NCBI RefSeq assembly: GCF_021130785.1
Contig: NC_060208.1
Span: forward strand, 49,912,501-49,976,500
Length of the DNA stretch: 64,000 nucleotides
DNA from: Homalodisca vitripennis
Taxonomy: Eukaryota; Arthropoda; Insecta; Hemiptera; Cicadellidae
Direction: 5' to 3'
In this document: one piece after another, positions 38,951 through 53,169 of the stretch
Layout of the letters: each line of letters opens with the position of its first letter
How positions within the stretch are numbered: position 1 is the first letter of the stretch
Translations under genes and position numbers: made by a program
The notes under the pieces: generated by a model
Database searches by the model: none
Seen by the model: the letters and a program-made list of their open reading frames with translations, nothing else
What the model was told of the DNA's origin: nothing

Positions 38951-40180
38951 AGAAAACCAACGATAAGAGATACCTATTAGGCTTATATGACTTCTATATA
39001 AGTTTTATGGCATCAGCTGAAGTGGGGCCACGAAAACTGTCGATTTAGCAGAGTCTTAATGGGAGATGTTTCACCCTTCTGTTGAGGAGTAGTACTCAAA
39101 CGTATAATATATACGAATATGTGTCTGTCATTCTGAACCAGAAAGTCTAACAGGAAATATCAACACGTAGGTATGGTGGCAATCCTTCAGTCCTTCCCAC
39201 AATAGCTACGTTACAAGACTTGGTCGCTCCATCGTTCTTTGGAATCGTGTCTGGAATATCGTAGTACACTCAATTGCATACCTGAAGAGGAAAAGAAAAA
39301 ACCTCATCACCAAGAAAACACTATATTTTATATGTTATGAGCCTCTGATGTCAAAAAAGATACAAACAGTTCGCTTTGAGCTCCTTCGTCGCCAAATTTT
39401 GTTTATCTCTTCATACATGCATGACTCCAGATTCCATGAGTGAAGTCTGTGATAATTTATAATATCAGACGGTACATTAAGAGGAAGATGAACTCATGAT
39501 GAAACTCAACATTCAGATGTTAAAGCAATAAAATACTATTTCCTTATAAGAACAGAATGCCATTCCTGAGGGAAGATACATTTTTAAATGTCAAAAATCC
39601 GTAAATTGTATGATCCTTTTTACAGATGAAGCAAGAGAATTAATGTAGATGTAACGTAAATGGGAAACTGCAAAGCTTTTTGTAACAATAGCTTCAGGTC
39701 CTTGAACAGTAGTTTAAGTAGATGATTAGAATATTAAATTTTGTTTTTTACAATGGAAGCATTGTGAAGGAAACATATTCTTTTCCGGATATTGGCCGGA
39801 TACAATATAACATTTTAAACTAGTTGCTTGGATTTGAAATGGTAGTTGTAATTTCTAAATTATACGTATCACAACCCTCTGGTATAATTTATTAATTTTA
39901 TATATTTTTTATATTGTATTTGTGTGTTAGCTTAATTAATTTCATCGGAAAGAGATCAGACTGCAGATCTCAAAAAATAGCGTTACTGCTTTTTTTATCA
40001 ATGAGTAATTCGAAGAAAAAGTGAGTAGAACTAAAAGAAAGTTTAATTTTTACAAACGGCATGTTAATGTAAGTGAATGTTTTAGTCGATAATAAGACAC
40101 AAGAAGTAGAACTATTTAGTACCGGTTCATAAAGTATTGATAGCAAAAGAACAAATCGAAAAAGCTCATAACCATTTGGA
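38950..40180. other. Unassigned, perhaps more LINE sequence
   Basis: The base composition up to about 39450 is less A+T-rich than average and resembles the LINE remnant beside it, but I could not read a conserved motif. After 39500 nothing is recognised. Confidence 0.3.
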
Positions 40181-40429
40181 ATGAATTTTCATACCGTTTG
40201 TGTCAAATCTGATAATTCGTTTCTGTTAATGGAGATATTAGTATGTAAACAAGATAGAGACTATTTCCATACAAATCGCTGCTGTGTGGACCGATGGTTG
40301 TTTTATCAACAAACAATTGTTCAGGGAGAAAAATTAATGGGTAATCATTCCTTTTGGTTGGAACATAATATGCCTATATTTCATAGTTATATTTTTAATT
40401 TCCAGATAAACAATTTTAATTATTTTTAG
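40181..40429 (+). repeat. Duplicated block B, copy 2 (with an 82-codon frame)
   Basis: Partner of 17818-17990; the similarity ends at about 40360. Unlike copy 1, the frame starting ATG at 40181 is open for 82 codons. The peptide has no domain I recognise. Differences between the copies include conservative replacements (Leu/Ile, Lys/Arg), which hints at former coding function but cannot show it. Confidence 0.6.
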
Positions 40430-42530
40430 CAAAACGTGCAACTGTTATACATGTTTTTTGAAATTTGATGTTTAATAAACTACAATGTTGAGCTTACGAT
40501 CTCTTTTGTATGTTGTGGGGAAACTACACATATTCATTCTATGATGTAATTACTGTAAACCAATTATTTATAACATATATTTTATATTTTTCCATTGCAT
40601 TTAAATCTATAGTTAACTCATTTTCATTACTAAAATACGAGATATTAGAGGATTACACGTATGTGATGGAGAAGATGTGGAAAAGATGATTTTATGCACT
40701 AGAATGTTGTTGCTAAAATACGTTTCTCCTTAAGTAAGTAAATTTACAAATAGACTAGATTTTCTTACAGCTAACAGTCCGCAAAAATCATCTATTAACC
40801 AATATAAATTCAAGAACAAGAGGAGTTTACAAGATGTTGGCTAATTTATGAGTTGCCTTGCTACCCAATAATGAAAGTATAGACTTATATGAGTTAATAT
40901 AATTTAATGTGAGCTCTTTTGACTTTTGCCTATGTGTATAAATTAATTAATGTATTTTGTAGCTGCATCCATACCCCATTTTTAATAAATCATTTTAATA
41001 AATAGGGACTTAAGTGTTTTGCTTAATCTAAATATAGTTTATTTCTTGATTTTTTGAGTTATTTATAGGAACAGAAATTGTCTTTCTTATGACCATATAA
41101 CATTTTAGTGTTTAAAAAATATTTATTGATATGACACATTATTGTACTGAAAAGTGCATAAATGAATAAAAGTTCAAAAACAATAATACTGTACTAAAAA
41201 CTTTCAGTCTTTGTTTTTACTAAAAAATAAATATTTATTTAGTTGCACATGGAAATAAGTAAAAGATTTTATAAATCTTACTATAAAGCAAATTAAACCA
41301 CAATTACGTGTTCATATTATTAGAGTTATATCTGCATAATAGGAATGAAGGTGAACCAGTTTATTATATCAGGAAAAAAATCATTTTAGGAAATGCCCGT
41401 GTGGATACAAAAAGGACTAACCTCATTCCACAGATAGTAGATTTTAACGGACTGCCTGGACCACTCAGTACCTTCAGTCCTCATTGGTACCTCAGAAATA
41501 TCTTCTGTGATCTTCTGAGTGACTGAAATGTCTAATAAACCTAGAACTCGAGTTTAAAGCAATGAATAGATCAGTTGGCGAGCGTCAAAAACACTCAGTT
41601 TATTGCCTCATTTTCAAATTTATCGCTCTTACAATGACCAGTCCTAAGACGTGTCAAAAACTGTTCAAGTATCACAAAAAATACAGCATCAGATATATCC
41701 AAAGCCACCGTATCGTACACAAGATCGTGACGTTGAAAATTACATTCAATAGTACTTAGTATCAAGTTTCAGTCTAGGACAATTGACAAACTGATCATCC
41801 AGATATTTAAGACTTACTTTAATGTTGAAATATTGAACTCTTTTAGTGTTATTATTATGACTAAATATTCTCTATTAGGATACTATAAAGCTGTTCCTCT
41901 CCTGAACAATTCGTTTTTCTTTGCACCAAGAACTGGACACTGCTGTAACGAAAGGCGTGATAATTCTTACCAATTAAGTAATTTTCAAACAACAAAGCAA
42001 GGAAAAATACAACGAAAGCTGCATAGCTACCGTTGCGAAAAGTAGTGGGGCTAATACCCAAAGACTCTTTCTCTGCTGGCAGTAGCCATAGTTTAACGTG
42101 TACATGACTTTCAAATAATCATGTTAACTTTTCGAACAGGAGTTAGAGATATAACTCTATACTTTTTGGCCTTGAAAATAGGCTAACACACTGCCGCTGT
42201 GTCACCTGCTTCACTCTGTCTAAAGACAAGGTAACAATTCAATAAATACGAGACGATTAAAAGCAATACTCACAGACTTTATTCTTTGTCTATCAGTTAC
42301 AAAACCAAAATGTCGGAGCACATCCTTCCAAAACACATCCTTAACGGAGTAAACGTCAGAATGTGATTCAGCGATGTTCAAGTAGAAGAACATTGTCTAT
42401 TTTATAAACCAGTATATACAAGTTACATTCAATAGAGTAACGGATGGAATAAATGGGGAAATCTCGCAATGCTAGAATCTTTGTTTATTTGAACAGACGA
42501 GGATGTTTTCTCACTTTCAGCATAACAACA
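40430..42530. other. No recognised feature
   Basis: A+T-rich sequence. The frames at 41308-41526, 41562-41759 and 41833-42045 are short, overlap nothing conserved, and show no domain. Confidence 0.35.
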
Positions 42531-42531
42531 T

Positions 42532-42790
42532 CCTCAAGTGGACACAGGGTACGGAATAATTACTTGTGAAGGGACAATGTGTACTCATGTGTACACAGTC
42601 CCAGTGATTTTGTCAACACTGCCAGAATGGAATAATGCACAGTGTGGCTTGTTCATGTAAATGAGGAGCGTGATTGTGAACCTACCATCTAGAATAACTC
42701 GCCAATTCGTTAATCATATGGGAGAGTGTATTGTCTTCTGTAATAATACATTTTTCTAACTTGAATCGATTCCTTTCCATTAAGTAATTA
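42532..42790 (+). repeat. Duplicated block C, copy 2
   Basis: Partner of 18999-19270 and the most similar pair in the series. Over the first 130 bases only scattered substitutions are seen. Confidence 0.85.
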
Positions 42791-42813
42791 ATTTGTTTGT
42801 AAAGGAATCGATT
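42764..42813. other. Hairpin with 13-bp arms
   Basis: AATCGATTCCTTT at 42764-42776 faces AAAGGAATCGATT at 42801-42813 with a 24-base loop. Each arm includes an ATCGAT palindrome. It lies at the end of block C copy 2 and is absent at the matching place in copy 1. Confidence 0.55.
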
Positions 42814-43048
42814 TCAGTTTGAAAAATTACGAACAATACGTAGTTCAATTTTTATTATTATAAAAACATTTACACCTCTTATACAGTGTATGAAGGGACA
42901 ACTAATTTGGTGGGTATCATGATAAAAGTAATTATAAAAAAGTAATTAAAACGAGATAAAACTTACGAAAGATAAAAATTTAATGTAAGATGTAGAAATG
43001 TACTAAGTTTAATTCTGCATCACATATATGCTAAAATTATAAACAAAA

Positions 43049-43075
43049 AATCAAATCAAATCGTTTATTCTCTGA
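43049..43075 (-). repeat. LINE 3' tail scrap
   Basis: On the minus strand this reads aataaacgatttgatttgat, nearly the same as the tail of the LINE at 37961. It is probably a severely truncated insertion of the same or a related family. Nothing coding is recognised upstream of it. Confidence 0.5.
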
Positions 43076-44060
43076 AAAATTAACAAATGATACATATTAG
43101 TGTATTCATGGTCTTAAAATATATAATTAAATTAAATATTTGGTTTTAAAGTGTAATGTGTAAAATAAATTTAATTTCTAATTCAATTATTCGGGAAATA
43201 TGCTAACGTGGGCTACTAAAGACTTCTTGAGAACGAGTCATCACAAAGTACTCAGTTGGTATTTCAAACAGTAAAGATGTTTAGTAAAAATAAATTAAAG
43301 GAAATTAAGTGAAAAACAAAATAAAGTCAAAATATATTTTTATAGAAATGAAAAATAAAATAAAAGTGAGAGTTTATTGAAACGAAGTAAGTGAATGGAA
43401 ATTATTAATAAAAGGACAAAATTACCAACTTTCGGGGACCATGACCACGAAAAGGCCTTGGTGTAACTCTTTGTTTACAGACGGACATCGGAAATATCTC
43501 AGAGTACAAAATTCACCATTCCTTATCATCGAGGTTTGTTATCTATATTTATAGCATCAACGTATTATTAGCGCATGACCTCCGCCAGAAGGTTCACACA
43601 TACTCAACTTCACATACACAAACAAAACCAACACACACACTTACTCATGCACTCACACAGACACATTTCTTGATAAAATTAACCATTCATTCAGTCCATG
43701 GTTACTAGACCCAGTTTAAGGACTATAATATTCCGCATCTCACTAATAAAATCCTTTTAAAATAAGTTTCTAAATTTCTTCCTTCAATAGGTGTGCAATG
43801 TGTCTTACTAAGTAAGTGTTTTTGTGATTACATTATGTATTTCACTTTCTTATAGTAAACTTATATGCCTTTTCAACAATATACTTATCTTATAGTAGTT
43901 TAGTACTAGATGTGGTTCAAAAATATTTTATTCTAAGACTCATTTATTTATACTAAATTAAACCGAATGAAATAAAATTAAATAAATTATCTATAAGAAT
44001 CTATGCTTCTCCTAAAATATAATTAAAGGGATTATGTTGTGAGAACGTTCACTACACTCC
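43076..44060. other. No recognised gene; short CA-rich patch
   Basis: A CA-rich, less A+T-rich patch lies at about 43600-43670. Otherwise nothing is recognised. Confidence 0.35.
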
Positions 44061-44066
44061 ATACTT

Positions 44067-44172
44067 TACATGAAAAACAACCAGTAGCGATAGTCAACAA
44101 AAACAACCGGAATCCCATTTTACACAGGCAGTTTGCTTTAATGTCATGTTCTGGTCATCAATATGTATATAA
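44067..44172 (+). repeat. Duplicated block D, copy 2
   Basis: Partner of 20104-20215, in the same orientation. An unrecognised 67-codon frame (44039-44242) overlaps it, but the matching frame in copy 1 is not preserved. Confidence 0.75.
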
Positions 44173-44244
44173 CTCTGTATTTAATATTATTATTACTGCC
44201 ATTGTTATTTTTACCATATTTCGGGATAATTTAGTGTTTTGAAT

Positions 44245-46215
44245 AGCTATTACCATCTATTTCTCAGTTTATTGATAATGTAATAATGCACAATACATTT
44301 ATAATAATGAATAATAGTATTAATGGACAATTTAGTCTTGTGAAATAATGTTCCACAAATATTTCTGTTCATCAAATAACGGTGTTAGTATTTTTTTTAC
44401 GCCAATAAAACTAGTAATCCCGCCGATTGACTCCTTTTTAGGGAAAATTCCTCTAGGTATATTAAAAAAAAACATTTTTTGAGGTTAACAATTCAAATTT
44501 GCCCAAGGCTCATACTAAAGAAAGTTCAGGAGTTTAAGAACACGGTTATCGGACCATTTTACTAACATTTTAACAATCTGTATCCTTCAAAAACTAAACT
44601 TAATGTATCTATACTTATAACTTACACTGTATATCTCTGGATTTCTTTAAATAGTAATTCGTAACACATTAATCTCGATTTTATTAAATATTTCATTTAA
44701 TTATTAATCGTTTCAAGTGAATGATAAACATGCAGATAATGCTTTAATTATCAATTTATGAATTACAATAAATTTCGTTAAAAAAATGGCTCTAATTTGG
44801 ACTATATAAATGTATAAACAACGTGTTTTATATTTAATGTGGAAACATATTTTATCCAAATATAAATTAATAATACTTGTATATTTATTCATTACAATTT
44901 AATTTTTATTTTATTTTATAGTCCAATGTCCTTAATTATCTTTTTTTAATTTTCTTTCCATTTTGTACATTCAGGTGATACAATTTTCAAAACAAAATAA
45001 AACTTTCGTATTTCAATGATTTTCCAAAATATTAAATACATGTAGACAGACATTATTTGTCTTTCAAATAATCGATACAAACGTATCTATGTTAACGTTA
45101 CGCAAGAACTAACATATTCCAAATAATTAATTTTCGAAAATTATCTTTATTCCATTACTAACGTATTATATTCAGTAAAAATCTTATGATACAATTATCA
45201 AAGTATTGCAATAAAAAGAATGCAATATTTTTTAAGATAGAAGCATTTCCAGATAGTTTGCTTTATTAAAGACATTCTATAATATAAATTATGTAAAGCT
45301 GATAATATTTGACATTTATGTATTGTGTATGCTGAGTCCAGTACTGTCTTTAAATTGAAATATAGTACGTAAAAATATAGTAAAATAGGTTTGATTTTGA
45401 GTAAACACTTGAGGAACAAAGAAGCTCTAACATTTCTCTATTTTTATAACTCTTTCTCTCCAACTCACGAAGTGTTTCAATTGGTATTTTTGCTTCAGTG
45501 CATTTGGTATTCCAGTCTCATTGTTTCTCTCATAGTGATTTAATTCTCTAAGTTTATTAATTCGTTTACACTATTAATTAGTCCTCCGAGCCTGATATAT
45601 GTATCTAGCTTATTCATTTGGCACACAACTAGCAGGATTATTGTTGTAATCATTACATTATTCTCTTTATATTATTCATTTTGGATCATTTCCAGCTGGA
45701 TTCATTAAAAAAATCTCAATTTACAAATTTTTGGTACTATGTCTTTTATTTATTAGATTATTTGATATGTATATCAAACAGAATTGCTTTGATATGTATA
45801 TCAGTTAAAATAGAATTACTATCCTTCAATGAATTTGAATTTGAGAAAACTCACGAACCTGGACACGGTCCGGAAAAGTAGACATACTTTTAATGTATCA
45901 ACTAGACTATTGTTTGTAATGTATATTGTATCGACTTATAGCATCTAATTTTGATCAAATGTTTTAATTAATAAATACAAGTATAAATGAATAAAGCCTA
46001 ACAGTATTTGAGTTAAATTTTCAAAATAAATTACTAATGAGATATTAATATAATAATAGAATAGTAATTAACGACAAGAATAATAATAGTATAAATTGCC
46101 ATAATTTCAATAAATTAAAATATGTTTAGTCAATTTTGCAGACATTAGATATTGGTTTGTTTTGAAATAAAAATAACGTTATATAGCGTACAAAATTGCA
46201 TTACTGATAGAAAAT
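44245..46215. other. No recognised feature
   Basis: A+T-rich. A short direct repeat of tttgatatgtatatca occurs twice near 45765-45805. No gene is called. Confidence 0.35.
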
Positions 46216-46220
46216 TCTGT

Positions 46221-46440
46221 TTCAAAACACCGAGCATTTACAAGAAGTAATATAAAATTTAAACCTCTGGGAAAATGTTTACACGTCACTAATGTATGAT
46301 AAGCTGCATGCGGGTGGCTCGGAAAAGATAAAACCATTAACATAAATAATGTGAGACTAGGCGACGAGCTTTAGCGTAAATATTTAACGCAGGAACAAAA
46401 GCTGAAGATAAGCTAGAACTCTTGTAGCATTTTTATATTC
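46221..46440 (+). repeat. Duplicated block E, copy 2
   Basis: Partner of 21459-21690. It shares the same relation to the arm repeat near 1137-1290, though the match is weaker after 46400. Confidence 0.8.
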
Positions 46441-46444
46441 CGCT

Positions 46445-49320
46445 TGTGTTCATGATTCTAAATGTCTGCTAAGTTGTGTTCAGCACAAAATACATGGTGA
46501 TAATGGCTTATGGTTGGGGATTTCCTGTAATGATAAATTCATTAAAGAAAATACAAGATACGTTAATTTATTAGAGTAAAGAAGGCAGATAGTTTTAATT
46601 CAAATTTTCACTTTTATCACTCAACAGTATACTTCGTGTTAATTTCTAAAGTATATAAAAATTATGTTTGATAAAAGCGAGAATGTAATTTAAACATGAA
46701 TATAAACGAATAAATCGTATGGTTTTAATTTGAAAAGTAAATTACTTCTTACAATATTTGTCATTTAAACTTTTTGTTATTCTTAGTTTGTATATTCTCA
46801 GTCAATGTTATTGGTTTTTATGACTGAGCCGGAAGGACTATTTTAATTGTTGCACTTATTAGTTAATTTCCTATAAATATGTAAAAAAACGTAAAACAAT
46901 TATTAAGGCCATATTTTCTGCAATTTGGTTAAAATTAAACTATAATTTTCAGCTAGAGTTGAAAAATTTTCATTTATAACACATTCATGTAGTCTAGAGT
47001 TTAACCTTGTCATATGTAAGAACCGCCCAACTTTAAATGATTAATAGGCTACCATTAGTTATTTGGTATTGAGTGCGTTCTCAAAACTAAGTGTCATACT
47101 TATTAAATACATCATAGTTTTGAATATTTTTATTTTCAAAGATTTACTCATATTAATAGTTTGTATCTGTTAAAAATGGACAAATTATACAAGGTATTTG
47201 GCACGAACTAAAAAGATAAGGAAGATAAGGCATGAAGGAACTTTCTTTCGAATACACCCTTCATTTATTAATATTTTCAATTTAAACTTAGTTCTTACTT
47301 ATTTGTCTTCAAACAAGTATTTTAAAAATTTATCCTTAAAATCAAACTTTTAAACTGACCATTCAGTTTTAAATTTTATACTTAAATTAACATTTTAGGT
47401 CAAATTAAATCAATATATTAAATATATTCATATGTGTGTGTTAAATATATCGTTTTCAATGATCAGAGAAAGTGTATGAAGATTTCAAGTCCTAAATGAT
47501 AAAAATGTCCTTCATCAATTTTGGAAATTTAAACATTCAATCAATCTTAGGACAATAAGTTTTTTAGTGATGGTTTCATCTCTAACCTTTTCAATTTCCT
47601 AACAGGTTTCTATGGAGACCAGGTGTCTCAGTGTGAATCACCAAGACTGATTCCTAAAAAGTGCATTATATGTGTTAAAATTCCATTAATGTGTCATGTA
47701 GTCCTAGACTGGAAGAGTTTATCACATTACTTCAGAATAAGCTCGTATCATTATTTGATAGGGTGTATTTTCAGTTTAATTCTATTCGATACACTGTATA
47801 ACAAACAGATTTAGATAATCTGATAAAACTTAATCGAAATAAGTGTGACTTTAAAAACAAACTTTTATTGGCAAGAAATATAAAACTTATTTTTGATGAT
47901 GACAAAACTGTTAATATTTTCGTGATTATAATCAATTAGCCATCTTATATATTTTGGTCCAAATATTTATTTTACTCATCTTACATAAAGTTAAAATTAC
48001 GGGTGAAAGAAAGCTACGTGCGGCCTGAGTAAGTAAGCGTCAAGCGTAGTCCTCAAACATTTTAGGACTTTGAGCCCTACAAAAGTTATAAAATTTTGTT
48101 AGAATGTCCAAGATGACGTTGTTGGTCATGGGAAATATAAATTCCAATTAACAGTAATAACTAAGCATATTTAGTAATTAATTTATATTTAGATATTGTC
48201 GAATAAAATACTGTAATGGGAGACCACTGCCACCATGCGGTTAGAATCCATATCCTAAACGAATATTGAAGAATCATCATATCAAAATCTTTACAACACT
48301 TAATTATTTATAAAATTGTATTAAATAAACAACTTCCTTAAAGGTTCTCTGTTGTTGTCTTCCGTTTGCTGTTATTCGAAAGTTTAGGTCCAGCCACAAT
48401 TTACACTGTTGAGATTTCACGGGAACCAGAGAATAGTGTAATTTATGGACGAGCAGGGAATACGTGAATGTTAGTTCTGTCCCCTACGTCTTGTACTCTA
48501 TACTCATATCTTCTTTCAATCTTGGTCAATATATAGTTTTTTAATCTTAATGCACTTGAATCATTGATTTACTTTTATTAAAGTCTCTAGACACTCCATT
48601 TCAACATTATAATATAATTTTACACAAAACTGGTATAATTGATACGGAAATAAAGATTATCCATATTATATACTACTTTTCTACATTTTTACATACAAGA
48701 ACATAAATGTTAACAAGATGAATGTCAGTTTGTCGGGGACTTAATCTGATATGAAGTCGCCTCAAATGGCTTGTTTTTAATGGTTATTACATATTTGTTT
48801 GTACTTAAGTTAGGAGTACGCTACGGTATCTTAAAACTCCCATATAGACTTGAAAGTTCGATTGAAGTTTCAGTTCTATATTGGACATTGTACTGCACAC
48901 AAAGGTACTTGGCTCAGCTTTGCGAACATTTTTAGATTGGCCTTACACGTAACCGTGTAGGTAAAAAATAACTAAATAAATAAATAGAATAAAACCCTAA
49001 GATTTTAACATGTGATATATTAACAAATGTAACCTAACCCAAGTAACACAACACATACTTAACTTATGGAACTTTGTTTGTAAAATTGTATTATTTAAAC
49101 ACAAATATATCATATCTTATTAAATATGTCTCATGTAAACTATTTTTCAAATTAACCGCTACAAAGACAACAATGAGGTCTATAATGTTGCATGTCCAAC
49201 CAAGGAATTTGGCTGAGCGTCATCACTCAGTAGGCTGACACAATTACTGTTTTGTTTTTCAATGATATGTAAATATTTATTTTTTGTGTGATTTTTGTTT
49301 GTTCACAGGGGGCGTCCAGA
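46445..49320. other. No recognised feature
   Basis: A+T-rich sequence without recognisable coding. The frame at 47623-47814 has no domain I know. Confidence 0.35.
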
Positions 49321-49324
49321 ATAA

Positions 49325-49400
49325 AATGATATATACTCTTGAAAATTTGCATACAACCTCAGCAAAGCCTGTTAGTTAGATTGTACTCCAAACTTGTCAT
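49325..49400 (+). repeat. Dispersed repeat, copy 2 of 3
   Basis: The segment shares gaaaatttgcatac, then ctcagcaaagcctgttag, then ttgtactcc with 35560-35665 and 50335-50430. Confidence 0.5.
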
Positions 49401-49689
49401 TATTCGAGACTTTACGTTCGACTAGCTGTAAGTCCTGTAGCACCAGTTCTTAATAACACATTAAATTACCTTTATTACAAATTTACAGACTTAAAATCAT
49501 CGAATGGAATAAAAACTGTGTATTTAAAATATATCAGATTTGAAATTAGATAGATTTGCACAAAGAAATGATTTGAAATAATTAAACTACAGTACACGAA
49601 ATTCATGAAAACATATTCCTTTTTTTATATTTCTTTGTGCTTCTCATTCATTGATACCACCCTCAACGCAATATTTCTATATTCAGTGC

Positions 49690-49862
49690 CATGTCCGTAT
49701 GAAATAAGCAACTGTTGGGTCACCATCTGTATAAACAAGATAACGGCCGTGTCCGGATATGACGTCATGTTATGGTTCTCGTCAACCGAGTGTTATATTC
49801 TGTTTGTCCTGAAATACTTGGTAACTGTAATTTACTATGTATTAAAAAATATAGTTTTTATT
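49690..49862 (+). repeat. Duplicated block F, copy 2
   Basis: Partner of 22758-22925, and the last block of the collinear series that I could align. Confidence 0.75.
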
Positions 49863-50047
49863 TGAATCAATTTTGACCTTAACCTTTAAGAAATGTATTG
49901 CTTCTTACCCAGAATAATACTGGTGAAGTATGTTCATCTGAAACTAATTATTTTTGTATTTATATGTGTAATCTAGATACCTACAAAATTATAAATAGAT
50001 ATAAATCAATATAAACGTCATTTTAGGTAGTTTTTATATACAAACTC

Positions 50048-50051
<4 letters not shown>

Positions 50052-50108
<57 letters not shown>

Positions 50109-50156
50109 GTAATGAAAATAACTAAAACCCTTATTTTCATTACATTAATATATATA
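50052..50156. repeat. (AT)n tract running into a perfect 19-bp-arm hairpin
   Basis: Alternating AT at 50052-50104 is followed by tattaatgtaatgaaaata (50102-50120), an 11-base loop, and its exact complement at 50132-50150. The flanking AT on both sides extends the stem. It resembles a mini-element or a foldback mutation seeded in a microsatellite. Confidence 0.8.
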
Positions 50157-50334
50157 GATAACCCTATAAGTGGAGTTAATAACATTATATATATATATAT
50201 TTATTTATTTACATTGGTCTTATATGTAACCATGATGACAGAGAAAAAATTGCAAAATAGATCAATTTGAAAAACTTAGTACAGCTATAAGCCCTTTTAC
50301 CATGTTACATAGTAACATAATATGTAGCCTTATG

Positions 50335-50430
50335 AAATGAGCTATAGAATTTTGTATGCAAACTCAGTGAAGTCTGTTTCGGCAACGTAGCATAGTGTAC
50401 TCCTACTTTGTTATAATACAGTACAATAAC
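50335..50430 (+). repeat. Dispersed repeat, copy 3 of 3
   Basis: The segment carries atagaattttgtatgcaa, then ctcagtgaagtctgtt, then ctcctactttgttataat. It matches both ends of the copy at 35560. Confidence 0.55.
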
Positions 50431-51417
50431 ATATTATTGTTACCATCGTAAAATCGCTAGTATTAATGCCTTGCTGACAGTAAGAAACACATTGGCAAGT
50501 GTATTCCATTTACTTAAAATATTCTTGTGATCTTTGCTGACTAAATAGGAATATTGCATATTGCCTCTTTTATATATCTGATAAAAGTATAGTAAATATT
50601 ACGAAGGCGATATACACGTTTTGAAGATAAGTTTGAACTTGTAACGTTGATGATCAATAGAGCGTGGTTTTGTAATAAATAAATAGTTGTGAAGAACGTT
50701 TTTGAACTTAAGAGAAAGGATCAAATAATCTCTAACAAACACATACAGATTGTGTTGTAGAGATGGAGCAGTCCAATCGTTACTTATCATCATTGTAACG
50801 TGTAAGAGATTACACCTGCATAGACATTAAATGCATTCTGTAAAAGCAAATACTCTCTGGAAAAGTGTTCACTCTGTTTGTCCTATCTCCACTAATGGAG
50901 CACTCAAGCGTGAAAGTCTCTAATTCGCTTCTAAGTGGGGTACATAAAGGTTCTACTCACTGCTATTATGTCATTCGATGGAGTCCTATATTTTTTGAAA
51001 CGGAAGTAGTCTTCTATGAGGTAAACATTTTTCATTTCAATTACATAAAAAATTTCTTTATATATAACAAACTAAATCTAAAAACACTATATAAATTCCA
51101 GCTAAGTGTAAATATACGCATGGCCTATATGAACAACACTTGCTATCTTTCAGTGGTTATAAATACCTGAGAAACAGAAGTTTCATGAAAATACCTATTT
51201 ATAGACACATTTGTAAACTGAATTGAACCAATAGAATGATATACTGTTTGATATTTGTAACAAATGATACAATTTTATAATTATTTTTATAGTCGCATTT
51301 GCAGACAGTGGTTTAAGATATTGGTAAAAATTATAACCCAACGATTATTAGGTTTGATTATTCTGACCCATAAAAGGGTGTTGTTTTGCCAATGTAATCG
51401 TTGCGAGGGCATTATCA

Positions 51418-51986
<569 letters not shown>

Positions 51987-52090
51987 TACAATTATGGAAA
52001 TACTTATGTTATTGATTTCTTATTACAAATAAAAAATAATATAATGCTGTTAGAAAAGTCTTACAACAAACGTTTTACCTGCATTTGGTG

Positions 52091-53169
52091 TCAAAGCAAT
52101 TGTTCGAACTGTGTTCCTTCTACGGTTTGACAATGAGCCAATCTTGTGTAAAATGATTCGACAGAGTTGCCTAACATTTCTTCAGTTATCAAAGCAATCT
52201 CCTCTATAATCCTGTTTCTTCTTAGGTCTTCCAAATTATGAGGCTTTCTTCTATAAACATTGGATTTTAAATGACCCCATAGGAAATAATCGATTGGTGA
52301 CAAATCCGGAGATCTTGGAGGCCATTCGATTTCTCCTCTTCGGCCAATCCATTTATGAGGAAACCTTAAATCCAAATACTCTCTTACCTGTCTCCCATAA
52401 TGGGGTGGAGCACCATCCTGCTGAAACCATACATTATCAAAGTATTCTCCTGATGCAAATTTAATAGCTGGGATTATTTCATTTTGGAGCATAATGTAGT
52501 AAAGTTCGGCATTTAAAATTTCCATTGATGAAAAAGGGTCCAACAATTTTGTTACCTAAAATTCCACACCATACGTTTCAGTTTTTGTGGTTGCTGTGAA
52601 TGGGACTCAGTAATCCAATGTGGGTTTTTCACTAGCCCAGTAACGGCAATTGTGCCTGTTAACATTGCCATTTAGGAAAAAAGTTGCCTCATCAGAAAAT
52701 AGTATGTTGGTTCAGAAAATCTCTATTGTCATCACATTTGCGCATCACAAGTTCACAAAACTCAACTCTTCTGTCGTAATAATCCTCACTTAACTGTTGG
52801 ACTAAATGAACTTTAAATGGTTTGTATTTATTAATTTTCAAAATCTTACTCACAGACATAGGGTGCATATCATGTTGCTGTGCAGCTTTTCTGAGCGATG
52901 TATGTGGGTCTTCAATAAATGTTTGCAAAACATCTAGTGCATGTTCTTCATCTGTTGCAGATTGTATCCTACCCGACTTTGGCCGATTACGTACACTCCC
53001 TGTCATTTCAAAACGCTCAATAGTTTTTGATATTGTTGAAACACTTATGGGATTCCTTTCTGGGAAAGTGTCATTAAACAAATTAACAAACTTCCCGATA
53101 AGATCTTTGACGATCGCCATATCCTCGCATCATCAACAGAGTAATTCGTTCTCTTTCAGACAATTCCAT
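52091..53169 (-). pseudogene. Broken mariner-type transposase
   Basis: The gene runs right to left. The best start is the ATG giving MELSERERITLL (53169). It is followed by a helix-turn-helix region (SVSTISKTIERF, then RKAAQQHDM and SVSKIL) and an FSDEATF motif at about 52700-52681 holding the first catalytic aspartate. Next come WFQQDGAPPH (second aspartate) and PPRSPDLSP (third), with 36 residues between the last two by my count. These are the DDD signature of the superfamily, which cuts and pastes DNA in the nucleus. The frame is broken near 53100, near 52715, and again around 52610-52550, so no single protein is made. The total length, about 1,080 bp, is usual for the family, so breakage is by small indels and not by deletion. 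Confidence 0.92.
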
